Shown here: positions 9,386 through 17,670 of the stretch, one piece after another
Position numbering within the stretch: position 1 is the stretch's first letter
Layout of the letters: every line of letters starts with the position of its first letter
NCBI RefSeq assembly: GCF_002019795.1
Contig: NZ_KV917381.1
Location: forward strand, 3,814,068-3,878,067
Source: Bacillus alkalicellulosilyticus
Lineage (GTDB): Bacteria; Bacillota; Bacilli; Bacillales; Bacillaceae_F
Length of the DNA: 64,000 nucleotides
Reading direction: 5' to 3'
Program-made: the position numbers and the translations under genes
The notes under the pieces: model-generated
Database searches by the model: none
Told to the model about the DNA's origin: nothing
Seen by the model: the letters and a program-made list of their open reading frames with translations, nothing else

Positions 9386-10075
9386 TTACCAATTAACCTT
9401 AATTTCATATGCAATTGGATCTTTTCCGTTTGCTTCTTTAAATCCTTTAATTCTCAGCAAACAACTATCGCATTTTCCACAAGCGGTTTCGCCTCCATTA
9501 TAACAGGAGGTCGTTAGGTGATACGGCACCTGCAGTCGAAGTCCTTCTTCTATTGTTTCTTTCTTTGTTAAGTGAATAAGAGGCGTTTCAATAGAGAGAC
9601 TTCCCCCGGTTACGCCCTGTTTCGTGGCTAGGTTAACCGTTTCTGTCATACTAGTAATAAATTCCGGACGGCAATCTGGATAACCACTATAATCCACCGC
9701 TGAAACACCAATGTAAATCGCTTCTGCTCCTATCACTTCTGCATATGCACTCGCCAATGCTAAGAAAATCATATTACGAGCAGGTACATATGTGGATGGA
9801 ATCGAATCAGCTTCATATTCCATGTCAGTTGGGACAGGTATGCTAGAATCTGTTAATGCACTTCCACCAATTTGCTGAAGAAATCCAATATCAACAATTC
9901 TATGGTCTTTCGTATTATAAAACTGGCTTACTTTTTGGGCTTGCTGAACTTCAATGTTATGCTTTTGTCCATAATGAAAGGTAATTGGATAAAGTTCATA
10001 TCCTTTTTCTTTAGCGATTCCCATGCAAGTCGTGCTATCAAGTCCCCCACTTAATACAATCACTGCTTTTCTCAC
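9386..10075 (-). CDS. queC: 7-cyano-7-deazaguanine (preQ0) synthase QueC
   Basis: Converts carboxydeazaguanine and ammonia to preQ0 using ATP, third enzyme of the pathway to queuosine. The PP-loop SGGLDSTT is at residues 9-16 and the C-terminal zinc site is C-x7-C-x2-C-x2-C in the segment CYNGGETACGKCDSC. Length 229 residues is typical. It is the last gene of the operon queD-queE-queC; only two bases separate it from queE. No queF is nearby, so the reduction to preQ1 must be encoded elsewhere. Confidence 0.96.
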   Translation of the reverse strand: MRKAVIVLSGGLDSTTCMGIAKEKGYELYPITFHYGQKHNIEVQQAQKVSQFYNTKDHRIVDIGFLQQIGGSALTDSSIPVPTDMEYEADSIPSTYVPARNMIFLALASAYAEVIGAEAIYIGVSAVDYSGYPDCRPEFITSMTETVNLATKQGVTGGSLSIETPLIHLTKKETIEEGLRLQVPYHLTTSCYNGGETACGKCDSCLLRIKGFKEANGKDPIAYEIKVNW

Positions 10076-10077
10076 GA

Positions 10078-10806
10078 CTAGACCCCCCTTTTATCTGGAT
10101 CCCAAATGATTTTATGAAGCTGTAAACTTACTTTGACGTCTGCCAAACCTAGAGCGATTACTTTTTGAACCAGTTTTTCAGGAGGCATCGTTTCCCAGAC
10201 AGGGCTAAACAACACTTGACCTTTTTGCACAAACGTCTCGACCACTTCTACCGCTCGTTCAAAATCAACATCATCTGCAATGACAAACTTTATCTCATCA
10301 CCATCGTATAAGTAAATGAAGTTGTCCATTATCATTTTTTGTTCTTCAGCCGAGCCTGGAAGCTTATAATCTAATATAAAGCGTACCTTATCTTGCCAGC
10401 CATTATCTTTTTGCCTAATCTCTTCAAATGGTTGCAGGTTTATGGCTCCGTTCGTTTCTACATGGATATCTGAAATATGTTCTAGTTCAGTTAAAGCCAT
10501 AAGTAAAGCAGCTGACTTCTTACCATGTATAAGTGGCTCTCCCCCTGTAAAACAAATACGCTTACTTTTATATTGTTTCACACGCTCGATTATTTGTTCA
10601 ATCGTCGCATGAAACTCTGGCTTCGCTGGAGCATAACTATATGACGTATCACACCAAGTGCAACGCAAATTGCAATGGAAAACGCGGACAAAAACAGTCG
10701 GATACCCTGCCGCACTCCCCTCTCCTTCAACGGTCTCAAAAATCTCAACCATTGGGAGTTCCCATTGTAAATACTCTTCCTTATTAGAAATGTCCCAACT
10801 ACTCAT
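10078..10806 (-). CDS. queE: 7-carboxy-7-deazaguanine synthase QueE (radical SAM)
   Basis: Radical SAM enzyme that contracts carboxytetrahydropterin to carboxydeazaguanine. The [4Fe-4S] motif is CNLRCTWC (C-x3-C-x2-C), the variant spacing seen in Bacillus QueE. It is followed by the SAM-binding FTGGEPL. I place the start at 10806, an ATG that overlaps the queD stop codon, giving 242 residues, the usual length. A longer reading from 10857 would run inside queD. Translation is probably coupled to queD. Confidence 0.93.
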   Translation of the reverse strand: MSSWDISNKEEYLQWELPMVEIFETVEGEGSAAGYPTVFVRVFHCNLRCTWCDTSYSYAPAKPEFHATIEQIIERVKQYKSKRICFTGGEPLIHGKKSAALLMALTELEHISDIHVETNGAINLQPFEEIRQKDNGWQDKVRFILDYKLPGSAEEQKMIMDNFIYLYDGDEIKFVIADDVDFERAVEVVETFVQKGQVLFSPVWETMPPEKLVQKVIALGLADVKVSLQLHKIIWDPDKRGV

Positions 10807-11275
10807 CCGCTTCCATCCATTCCCGCTTAATCGATGCGTAGCTAGTTGGAGTTTCATATAATACTAGTTCTTCGAGCCTTGTTCCAATCGCTTTTAATCC
10901 TTCAGCTACGAGCTTTTCGTCAAGCTGCTCCCAAATCCAAACAATCATATTTTCAGCGGTTGTGTTCATGTTTGGTAGTACATCATTTAAGTACCTATGG
11001 TCCAACTTATCTTTTATAACATCATTAAACATCCGTTTAATATCAGAAAAATCAACAGATATACCAATGTCGTTAACAAACCCACTCATTGTAACGACGA
11101 GTTTGTACGTATGGCCATGAAGACTCTTACACTTTCCGTCATAACAATGTAAATGGTGAGCTGCATCAAAGGTAAACTCCTTTGTAACAGCTATTCGTTT
11201 ATGATGATATTTAAGTTCATGTTTCTGAATATCTACACCAAATGTTTCAACTTTCTTTGGAATTTCATATTGCAT
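10799..11275 (-). CDS. queD: 6-carboxy-5,6,7,8-tetrahydropterin synthase QueD
   Basis: Converts dihydroneopterin triphosphate to carboxytetrahydropterin, first dedicated step to preQ0. Zinc-binding histidines lie in FDAAHHL and in HGHTYKL, next to the catalytic-Cys-containing stretch CKSLHGH. The start at 11275 follows AGGGAG, which is also the 3' end of the probable preQ1 riboswitch. It is the first gene of the queD-queE-queC operon. Confidence 0.94.
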   Translation of the reverse strand: MQYEIPKKVETFGVDIQKHELKYHHKRIAVTKEFTFDAAHHLHCYDGKCKSLHGHTYKLVVTMSGFVNDIGISVDFSDIKRMFNDVIKDKLDHRYLNDVLPNMNTTAENMIVWIWEQLDEKLVAEGLKAIGTRLEELVLYETPTSYASIKREWMEADE

Positions 11276-11283
11276 TCTACACA

Positions 11284-11330
11284 CTCTCCCTAGTTTTGTT
11301 TTGTGAGGGGAGGGAATTTCGAACCCTCAA
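11284..11330 (-). promoter_or_regulatory. PreQ1-I riboswitch in front of queDEC
   Basis: On the minus strand TGAGGG (11329-11324) pairs with CCCTCA (11309-11304), enclosing a loop that starts TTCGAAATT. The A-rich tail CAAAACAAAACTAGGGAG follows. The tail AGGGA can pair with TCCCT in the loop to form the class I pseudoknot, and this same AGGGAG is the queD ribosome binding site. Binding of preQ1 would therefore hide the ribosome site. Position before preQ0 genes agrees with the known class. Confidence 0.8.
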
Positions 11331-11442
11331 CAACTTACCTATCATAACAAACTTTTTCAAAATGAAAAAGGGGGACGGTTTTGAAATGTAATCTGAATTG
11401 GGTATACTAGAAAATAGAAATGTAATGAAAGGTGGAATTATT

Positions 11443-11748
11443 TTGGGAATGAAACGATTCGTCCTCGGTTTGGGCATCGGAATTGCTGCAGGCATGTTTC
11501 TTAAAAATAGAACTACAGATAACAACATTCAACCTGAACGAGCGTTAAAAATGGTCAAACAAAACTTAGCGAATAAGGTTAATATTACTGGAGCTTGGAT
11601 TCATATGATTCCTGAATCATTTGAAAAAGAAAACATTGACTATACTGTTTACCGTGGTGGAATCACCACAACGGACAACGACGAAAACACTCAATATGAT
11701 TTTGTTGTTGACTCAAAAACAGGAACAATCCTAGAACTAGTGGAATAA
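11443..11748 (+). CDS. ytzB: Small PepSY-domain membrane protein YtzB
   Basis: About 101 residues. One N-terminal hydrophobic helix (KRFVLGLGIGIAAGMFL) is followed by a PepSY-like domain ending in YDFVVDSKTGTILEL, the hallmark of the fold. The domain should face outside the membrane; PepSY domains often bind or inhibit peptidases, but no target is evident. I chose the TTG at 11443, seven bases after GGTGG; the ATG at 11449 is an alternative two codons later. It is the only plus-strand gene between the que and fru operons. Confidence 0.8.
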   Translation: MGMKRFVLGLGIGIAAGMFLKNRTTDNNIQPERALKMVKQNLANKVNITGAWIHMIPESFEKENIDYTVYRGGITTTDNDENTQYDFVVDSKTGTILELVE

Positions 11749-11755
11749 GAAAAGC

Positions 11756-11775
11756 GACAAAGTCGCCTTTTTTAG
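11756..11775 (+). terminator. Terminator of ytzB
   Basis: GCGAC AAA GTCGC followed by CTTTTTT directly after the ytzB stop codon. Confidence 0.8.
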
Positions 11776-11777
11776 AA

Positions 11778-11860
11778 ACAAGGAGCGTAGCCACTGCCTT
11801 TTTTAAAGTGTTTTACAAGTGCTTTTTTTGTAAAACACGCGCAGTGCGCGAAGCCCTTGT
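11778..11860 (+). repeat. Structured repeat, copy C (most diverged full copy)
   Basis: Outer stem ACAAGG/CCTTGT, 9-nt strand AGCGTAGCC, inner stem ACTGC/GCAGT, an apical hairpin (AGTGTTTTAC / GTAAAACAC), then the facing 9-nt strand GCGCGAAGC. Both stems differ in sequence from copies B, D and F yet stay paired, while the internal-loop strands are conserved. This copy is the main evidence for selection or copying constraint on the fold. Confidence 0.7.
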
Positions 11861-11915
11861 CCTTCTGTGAATAAGCTTACAACGCATCATTGAACGTCAA
11901 CCATCTTTTCTTTCA

Positions 11916-11948
11916 AAAAACTGCTGAGCACTATGCTCAGCAGTTTTT
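11916..11948. terminator. Terminator of the fru operon
   Basis: AACTGCTGAGCA and its complement pair around CTAT with A-run and T-run on the two sides, a few bases after the fruA stop codon (minus strand). Confidence 0.8.
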
Positions 11949-11951
11949 CCT

Positions 11952-13823
11952 TTACACGACTTTCTTTTTCAAAAAACCTAACAATAGTGCTGTTACCACT
12001 GATCCTATAATGATAGCAAGTAAATATAAAAATACGCTTCCTTGTACAATCCACACTACAAATATTCCACCATGTGGGGCAGGCAGTCCAATTCCAAACA
12101 TCATCGTTAATGCCCCTGCTATTGCAGAACCGACAATAATTGAAGGAATGACTCGTCCTGGATCAGCCGCAGCAAACGGGATTGCTCCTTCTGTAATAAA
12201 AGTGGCTCCCATAATATAATTTGTTTTTCCTGCTTCTCTTTCTTGTAGAGTAAACTTATTTCTAAAGATTGTTGTCGCTAACGCAATTCCAAGTGGAGGA
12301 ACCATACCCCCAGCCATAATTGCAGCGTGTGGACCAAAGTTTCCAGCATCGATCATCGCGATTCCGAACGTAAATGCCGCTTTATTAATCGGTCCACCCA
12401 TATCAACAGCCATCATTCCTCCAAGGATAATTCCAAGTAACACTGCGTTTGCTGTGGTCATTCCACCTAACCAGTTTTCAAGCATCATATTGAATGCACT
12501 CACAGGTCCAACGACAACCTCAGACATAATTACACCTGTTATTAAAATCCCGAAGAAAGGAAAGATTAGTATCGTTTTTATCCCACCAAGTGAACGAGGA
12601 AGTTCTTTGAAAACATAACGTAATAAAACAACTAAATAACCGGCTAAGAACCCTGCAATAATTCCACCTAAAAATCCAGCTCCACCTGTTAGAGCCAGTA
12701 ATCCACCAACCATACCTGGAGCTAAACCTGGTCTATCCGCTATACTCATCGCAATAAACCCAGCTAAGACAGGAATCATTAAGTGAAAGGCATTGCCTCC
12801 CCCAATTGTCATTAATAGCTCTGCAATCGGATGGTAACTTTCATGTTCTGGGTCAAAGGCTTGGATTCCAAAAACAAAAGATAGCGCAATTAAAATCCCT
12901 CCACCAACAACAAACGGTAGCATGTTGGAAACACCATTCATTAAATGTTTATAAAAGCCTGTTCGCTGACGCTCTTGCTTTGGTCCCTTTTCACTTGAAT
13001 CTTCACCATGATATATAGGTACATCGCCAGAGCTTGCTTTTTCAAGTAATTCTTTTGGTTTACGAATCCCGTCAGTGACACCCGTATTAATTACTTTTTT
13101 CCCTGCAAAGCGGTTCATATCAATCTTTGTATCTGCAGTAACAACAATCGCATCTGCTTCTTCAATTTCTTTGGCAGTTAATTGATTTTTTACACCGTCA
13201 GAACCGTTCGTTTCTACTTTAATATCGATTCCAAGTTCTTGAGCTTTTTGTTTAAGAGCGTCTGCAGCCATATACGTATGAGCGATACCCGTAGGACAAC
13301 CTGTCACTGCCAAAATCTTTTTACGAGTGCCTCCGCTTTGATAGGATGTTGATTCTTCTTTCGCTTTTTCTGCTTCTTTTCTATCAATCGCTACTAGAAT
13401 TTCATCTTCGTTTCTTGCCTCTAGTAAAGAATTCCGGAAGTCCTCATCAATCAGTAAAGTCGATAAACGAGCAAGTGTTTCAAGATGCTCATTGTTCGCA
13501 CCTTCACTAGCAGCAATCATAAAAAACAGATGACTAGGCTTATTATCTAACGCCTCATAATCTATACCTGCTGTTGAGCGGCCAAAAGCAATTGCTGGCG
13601 TTTTAACTGCTGCAGACTTTGCGTGAGGAATCGCAATCCCTTCACCAATTCCTGTAGTTGTTTGAGCTTCCCTTGCTAAAATCGCTTTTTTGAATTCCTC
13701 TCTATTATGCAATCTACCTGCGCGGTCCAGCTTAGTAACTAATTCATCAATGACACCCGCCTTTGAAATTGCAGTTACATTAAGAATCATTGTCTCTTTT
13801 TTCAACAAATCTGAAATTCTCAT
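11952..13823 (-). CDS. fruA: Fructose-specific PTS enzyme II (A-B-C)
   Basis: Imports fructose and phosphorylates it to fructose 1-phosphate. Domain order is EIIA (residues 1-150, phospho-His67 in GIAIPHAKS), EIIB (about 165-265, phospho-Cys176 in VTGCPTGIAHTY), and EIIC (about 285-623, multiple membrane helices with GMVPPLGIALAT). The 623-residue length and domain order match FruA of Bacillus. It is the last gene of the operon fruR-fruK-fruA, 14 bases after fruK. Confidence 0.96.
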   Translation of the reverse strand: MRISDLLKKETMILNVTAISKAGVIDELVTKLDRAGRLHNREEFKKAILAREAQTTTGIGEGIAIPHAKSAAVKTPAIAFGRSTAGIDYEALDNKPSHLFFMIAASEGANNEHLETLARLSTLLIDEDFRNSLLEARNEDEILVAIDRKEAEKAKEESTSYQSGGTRKKILAVTGCPTGIAHTYMAADALKQKAQELGIDIKVETNGSDGVKNQLTAKEIEEADAIVVTADTKIDMNRFAGKKVINTGVTDGIRKPKELLEKASSGDVPIYHGEDSSEKGPKQERQRTGFYKHLMNGVSNMLPFVVGGGILIALSFVFGIQAFDPEHESYHPIAELLMTIGGGNAFHLMIPVLAGFIAMSIADRPGLAPGMVGGLLALTGGAGFLGGIIAGFLAGYLVVLLRYVFKELPRSLGGIKTILIFPFFGILITGVIMSEVVVGPVSAFNMMLENWLGGMTTANAVLLGIILGGMMAVDMGGPINKAAFTFGIAMIDAGNFGPHAAIMAGGMVPPLGIALATTIFRNKFTLQEREAGKTNYIMGATFITEGAIPFAAADPGRVIPSIIVGSAIAGALTMMFGIGLPAPHGGIFVVWIVQGSVFLYLLAIIIGSVVTALLLGFLKKKVV

Positions 13824-13837
13824 TTTACGTTCCTCCT

Positions 13838-14746
13838 TTATTGTTCAACTATTGAAATTTGTTGTTGAAGTACTTCCACTTCTTCTTTTGAACAAAATCC
13901 GTCTGAAAATGCACTAGCGCTTCCTGCCGCTACGCCATATTGAAAAGCACTTTTGACATGTTTCGTTTGAAGATAATTTGCTAAAAAACCCGCCACTACA
14001 GAATCGCCCGCACCAACTGAATTTTTCACTTGTCCCTTAGGTACGTTTGCTACAAAAGTGTGTTTTTTATTTACAAAAAGCGCTCCTTTTTCAGCAAACG
14101 AGACAACTATATTATCAATACCTTGGTTGACTAACTGCTTCGCATAAGGAATCGCCTGCTCAACTGTTTCAATTTGAACCCCAAATAATTCTCCCAGCTC
14201 ATGATGGTTTGGTTTGATAAAAAACAAATTCTCTTTTAAAGCATCTTTAAATGCACTTCCACTAGTATCTAAGACAATTTTCGTGTTTTTTCTTTTAGCT
14301 ACTTCAATTAAGGATGAATAGATCGTACTGGGTAGGGATGAAGGAATACTTCCTGCTAAAACTAATATATCCTCTTGCGTGAGGACTTCAAGGTTCTCAA
14401 GTAACCTCTCGATGCTTTCCTCAGGAATGAGTGGACTAGAACCGTTAATTTCAGTTTCAAACTCACCTTTAATCTTAATATTAATCCGTGTGTCTCCAGC
14501 TACCTCAATGAAATTTATCTCCACGCCTTCATTTTGAAGTGAGTTTTTTATAAAAGCTCCTGTAAATCCACCGATAAATCCAGTGGCTATACTAGAAACC
14601 CCAAGTCTGTGTAAGACTCGCGATACATTTATCCCTTTTCCACCAGGTTGCTTACTTTCTTCCTCTGAACGGTTGAGTTGCCCGAGGAATACATTTGATT
14701 TGATGATATAGTCAATAGATGGATTAATCGTCACTGTATAAATCAT
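13838..14746 (-). CDS. fruK: 1-phosphofructokinase
   Basis: Phosphorylates fructose 1-phosphate to fructose 1,6-bisphosphate, linking FruA to glycolysis. It is a PfkB-family kinase: N-terminal TVTINPSIDY, the PGGKGINVSRV substrate loop, and the catalytic GAGDSVVAGF near the C-terminus. Length 302 residues is normal. The start overlaps the end of fruR by four bases, which implies translational coupling. Confidence 0.96.
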   Translation of the reverse strand: MIYTVTINPSIDYIIKSNVFLGQLNRSEEESKQPGGKGINVSRVLHRLGVSSIATGFIGGFTGAFIKNSLQNEGVEINFIEVAGDTRINIKIKGEFETEINGSSPLIPEESIERLLENLEVLTQEDILVLAGSIPSSLPSTIYSSLIEVAKRKNTKIVLDTSGSAFKDALKENLFFIKPNHHELGELFGVQIETVEQAIPYAKQLVNQGIDNIVVSFAEKGALFVNKKHTFVANVPKGQVKNSVGAGDSVVAGFLANYLQTKHVKSAFQYGVAAGSASAFSDGFCSKEEVEVLQQQISIVEQ

Positions 14747-15498
14747 AGCTTCACCACTTCTGCCTCTGTTTTTTTTCTAAGTTGTTCGATAACATTGTCC
14801 TCTACTTTATCACTCAAAATAAAAGTAACCTCTTCAATACAAGCAAATTTTGAAAAGTACGTTTCCCCGAATTTTGTATGGTCGGTTACGATATACGCTT
14901 TTTGTGAATAGGAGATAGCCGTTTCTTTTATAAGCGCTTCTTGTGGGTCTGGAGTTGTTAATCCTAACGATAAATGAATTCCATTCGTACCAATGAACGA
15001 CTTGTCAAAACGAAAGTTTTCCAACCCTTGAATGGCCCCTCTTCCTACGAAAGCTCTTGTTCCTGATTTCACTGTGCCTCCTATAACATGGGTCTCTATC
15101 CCATGGTCTAGAAGCAAAGGAATATTATTAACACCATTAGTGACAACGACACAATTTTTATCTTTTAGATAAGGAATCATTTCTGAAATGGTAGTACCAG
15201 CATCAAGAAAAATACAGTCTCCTTCTTCTACGATACTTGCTGCTTTTTTTGCGATCGCTTTCTTTTCATCTTTGTTTTGAACCTCTCGTTCAGCTATTGT
15301 CGGCTCTGAAAGACGTTTTGATAAAAGCGAGGCACCACCATGTATGCGCTTTAATTTATTTTGTTGTTCTAGTTCTGTTAAATCACGACGAATAGTAGAT
15401 TCAGATGCTTCTGTTCGATCAACTAGTTCTTGAATTTTGACAATCTGTTTATCTTTTAACAATGAAAGAATAAATTGTTGACGCTCAAATGTTAGCAT
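14743..15498 (-). CDS. fruR: Fructose operon repressor, DeoR family
   Basis: DNA-binding regulator of the fru operon. The N-terminus (MLTFERQQFILSLLKDKQIV) begins a DeoR winged helix, with STIRRDLTELEQQNKL as the recognition region. A C-terminal sugar-phosphate sensor domain contains the typical DAGTTISEM segment. I chose the ATG at 15498, preceded by GAGGTGGG; this gives 251 residues. It is first in the operon and probably represses its own promoter through the repeats at 15530-15583. Confidence 0.93.
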   Translation of the reverse strand: MLTFERQQFILSLLKDKQIVKIQELVDRTEASESTIRRDLTELEQQNKLKRIHGGASLLSKRLSEPTIAEREVQNKDEKKAIAKKAASIVEEGDCIFLDAGTTISEMIPYLKDKNCVVVTNGVNNIPLLLDHGIETHVIGGTVKSGTRAFVGRGAIQGLENFRFDKSFIGTNGIHLSLGLTTPDPQEALIKETAISYSQKAYIVTDHTKFGETYFSKFACIEEVTFILSDKVEDNVIEQLRKKTEAEVVKL

Positions 15499-15527
15499 AA
15501 AACCCACCTCAACTACTGTTTGATTGT

Positions 15528-15583
15528 AGTATATCATAAAAACAGTCATTTTCAATCATTTTTATTCATTATCAATCATATTC
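15528..15583 (-). promoter_or_regulatory. fru promoter with decamer operator repeats
   Basis: On the minus strand TTGAAA (15555-15550) and TATACT (15533-15528) are 16 bases apart. Upstream and across the -35 box is a run of ATGATTGATA, ATGAATAAAA, ATGATTGAAA and ATGACTGTTT, each starting with ATGA at about 10-bp steps. Direct repeats of this spacing are usual for DeoR-family operators, so this is the likely FruR site. Confidence 0.6.
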
Positions 15584-15679
15584 TTTTAAAAACACTCAAA
15601 ACAAACAATAAAAAAAAGCACTTCCACAGGTACAAGAATACCCTTAGAATGCTTTTATTATTTATTGTCCGTTTGTCAG

Positions 15680-16525
15680 TTACTTTCTCTCTCTAACTAC
15701 CGAATCTATCATTTGTTTAGATGTATCCCATTGAACTGCGCGGTAACAAGCATCATGGTAAAAAGTAAACCACACCTCTTGGGCCATGCCACCTTCCATC
15801 CAAATTTGTTTCTGTTCTATCGACTTCATAGGATAATCATCATAAGCCAATACCCACAACACATGATTGTGCGCATGGGTAGGCATGATATCTGCCATAT
15901 GGATAATCTTTTGCTCGCCATTCTCTATCATGACAATGGAGTGACCAGCACTGTGTCCGCCTGTGTGTATCATTTTCACCCCTGGCATCACTTCATGTTC
16001 ACCCTTAAAGGTAGTGACTTTTTCCTCTATTGGTTTCCAATTTTGTTCCCAATATGTGTTTTTTGACCGGATATTTGGATTCTTCATTTCATTCCATTCA
16101 ATTTCATTCACAACTATGTCAGCATGTTCAAAGGTAGGCACAAGATTTCCATCTATTACTTTTGCTAGTCCACCTACATGGTCAAAATGCATATGAGTCA
16201 TCAGGACAATATCTATATCTTTTGTTGTTAACCCAATTGAATGTAAATCATCTTCAATATAGGATTGTTCTGAAATTCCATAATTCCGGAGTTGCTTTTC
16301 CGTATATCTCCCATTACCTAGACCAGCATCAATTAAGATATTTTGAGTTCCCGTTTGTAGTAAAATAGGGTCACAACGTAACTCAATTTGATTTTTATCA
16401 TTCGCTGGATATTTTTTATGCCATAAGGCTTTAGGGACGACTCCAAACATTGCGCCACCATCCAAATACGTTACTCCACCACGTAGCCAAGTTAACGTCC
16501 ACCCATTCAGTTGCAACTGCTCCAC
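15680..16525 (-). CDS. ytnP: N-acyl-homoserine lactonase-like metallohydrolase YtnP
   Basis: A metallo-beta-lactamase-fold enzyme; B. subtilis YtnP is known to degrade signalling lactones of other bacteria. The zinc motif is HMHFDHVGG. Further ligands lie in HTGGHSAGHS, HMADIMPTHAH and FYHD. The GTG at 16525 gives MEQLQLNGWTLTWLRGG, which lines up with the B. subtilis start, and has AGGGG eight bases upstream; an earlier GTG overlaps that ribosome site. Length 281 residues. It reads toward fruR but a T-box-free hairpin-rich gap separates them. Confidence 0.9.
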   Translation of the reverse strand: MEQLQLNGWTLTWLRGGVTYLDGGAMFGVVPKALWHKKYPANDKNQIELRCDPILLQTGTQNILIDAGLGNGRYTEKQLRNYGISEQSYIEDDLHSIGLTTKDIDIVLMTHMHFDHVGGLAKVIDGNLVPTFEHADIVVNEIEWNEMKNPNIRSKNTYWEQNWKPIEEKVTTFKGEHEVMPGVKMIHTGGHSAGHSIVMIENGEQKIIHMADIMPTHAHNHVLWVLAYDDYPMKSIEQKQIWMEGGMAQEVWFTFYHDACYRAVQWDTSKQMIDSVVRERK

Positions 16526-16612
16526 TCGCCTCACCCCTTTTTTACTTGTCTTTTATCTTTTATATTATATATGATTTATCCATAAGAAAAAGGAGTCATA
16601 TAGAAAGGGAGG

Positions 16613-16696
16613 GCAATGTGCGTAACCGTTGCATATTTTTAAAGCCTGCTACGAGTGGGTTTCTCGTAGCAGGCGGGCAACGAGTGGAGCCATTGC
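16613..16696 (+). repeat. Structured repeat, copy D (full)
   Basis: Outer stem GCAATG/CATTGC, strand TGCGTAACC, inner stem GTTGC/GCAAC, apical hairpin AGCCTGCTACGAG with its complement, facing strand GAGTGGAGC. It lies in the 280-bp gap between trmB (downstream end) and ytnP (upstream end). Confidence 0.7.
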
Positions 16697-16708
16697 AACC
16701 ATAATCAA

Positions 16709-16745
16709 AGGCATTGAAAAAGTTGGTTTGTACTTTTTCAGTGGC
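16709..16745. terminator. GGCAYTGAAAAAGT-type hairpin beside repeat copy D
   Basis: GGCATTGAAAAAGT pairs with ACTTTTTCAGTGGCC around TGGTTTGT with one wobble. It lies downstream of trmB on the minus strand and belongs to the same sequence family as 19312-19356, 55270-55311 and 63604-63647. Confidence 0.6.
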
Positions 16746-16805
16746 CTCGTAGAAAGGTATTAGGTACACCCCTTTTCACATAACTCCTAGTAATCTAAAT
16801 GGCAA

Positions 16806-17444
16806 TTACCTATAAACGGCTTCACATCTGTAAATCGGCATACCTTTTTGTGAGAACTTTTCTTCATATTCCGTCATAACATTTCCTTCGAAATCACTTT
16901 GGTGTAAGTTTAGACTTACATTTTGAAGGACCATTCCATATAAAGAAAAGCTATGTAAGGAATATTCAAATAACGCTTGATTGTCAGTTTTTAAATGTAC
17001 TTCTCCCTTTTCTTTCATGATCGATTGATACTTTTCTAAAAAATCTTTGTACGTTAATCGACGTTTTTCATGTCGTTTCTTAGGCCATGGGTCAGTAAAA
17101 TTAATATATACTCTAGACACTTCATTATTTTCAAAAAAAGAAAGTAGTTCGGTAACATCTTCATTTAATAATTTCACATTATTTCGTTTCGATTGCGAAA
17201 TACGTTCAAGTGCGGTAAGAATAACACTATCATAGCGCTCCACACCAATATAATTTATATCTGGATTTTGCTCAGCCATCTTAGTTATAAACTGTCCTTT
17301 TCCAGTTCCTACTTCGACATGTATAGGGTTTTCGTTTCCAAATAGTTCCTTCCACTTTCCCTTACCTTCCTTCGGATCAGGAATGACAATCGAAGGATTG
17401 TTACGAATCTCATCCTTCGCCCATGGTTTATTACGTAATCTCAT
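16806..17444 (-). CDS. trmB: tRNA (guanine-N7-)-methyltransferase TrmB
   Basis: Forms m7G46 in the tRNA variable loop using SAM. The SAM site [11 protein letters not shown] and the tRNA-binding/catalytic [13 protein letters not shown] are both present. The ATG at 17444 has AGGAAGTGA upstream and gives 212 residues, one shorter than B. subtilis YtmQ. It is a single gene here, divergent from the unrecognised gene at 17671. Confidence 0.95.
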   Translation of the reverse strand: MRLRNKPWAKDEIRNNPSIVIPDPKEGKGKWKELFGNENPIHVEVGTGKGQFITKMAEQNPDINYIGVERYDSVILTALERISQSKRNNVKLLNEDVTELLSFFENNEVSRVYINFTDPWPKKRHEKRRLTYKDFLEKYQSIMKEKGEVHLKTDNQALFEYSLHSFSLYGMVLQNVSLNLHQSDFEGNVMTEYEEKFSQKGMPIYRCEAVYR

Positions 17445-17670
17445 CTTGCTCACTTCCTTAGACATTTGCTCTGTTTTATCACAATATCATAACACAAATG
17501 ATGCAGTAACGTTAGATATAGGTTTCTACGTTTGAATAGAAACATACATAAACAAAATGAATTAGCCCGAATTACTCTTCATTAGTGTACAGTCCTCGAT
17601 TTTGATTTTGTACTGATTTTTGCATGATGAATATAAATCTAATAAAATGATAGAGAAAGGATGTGAACCC

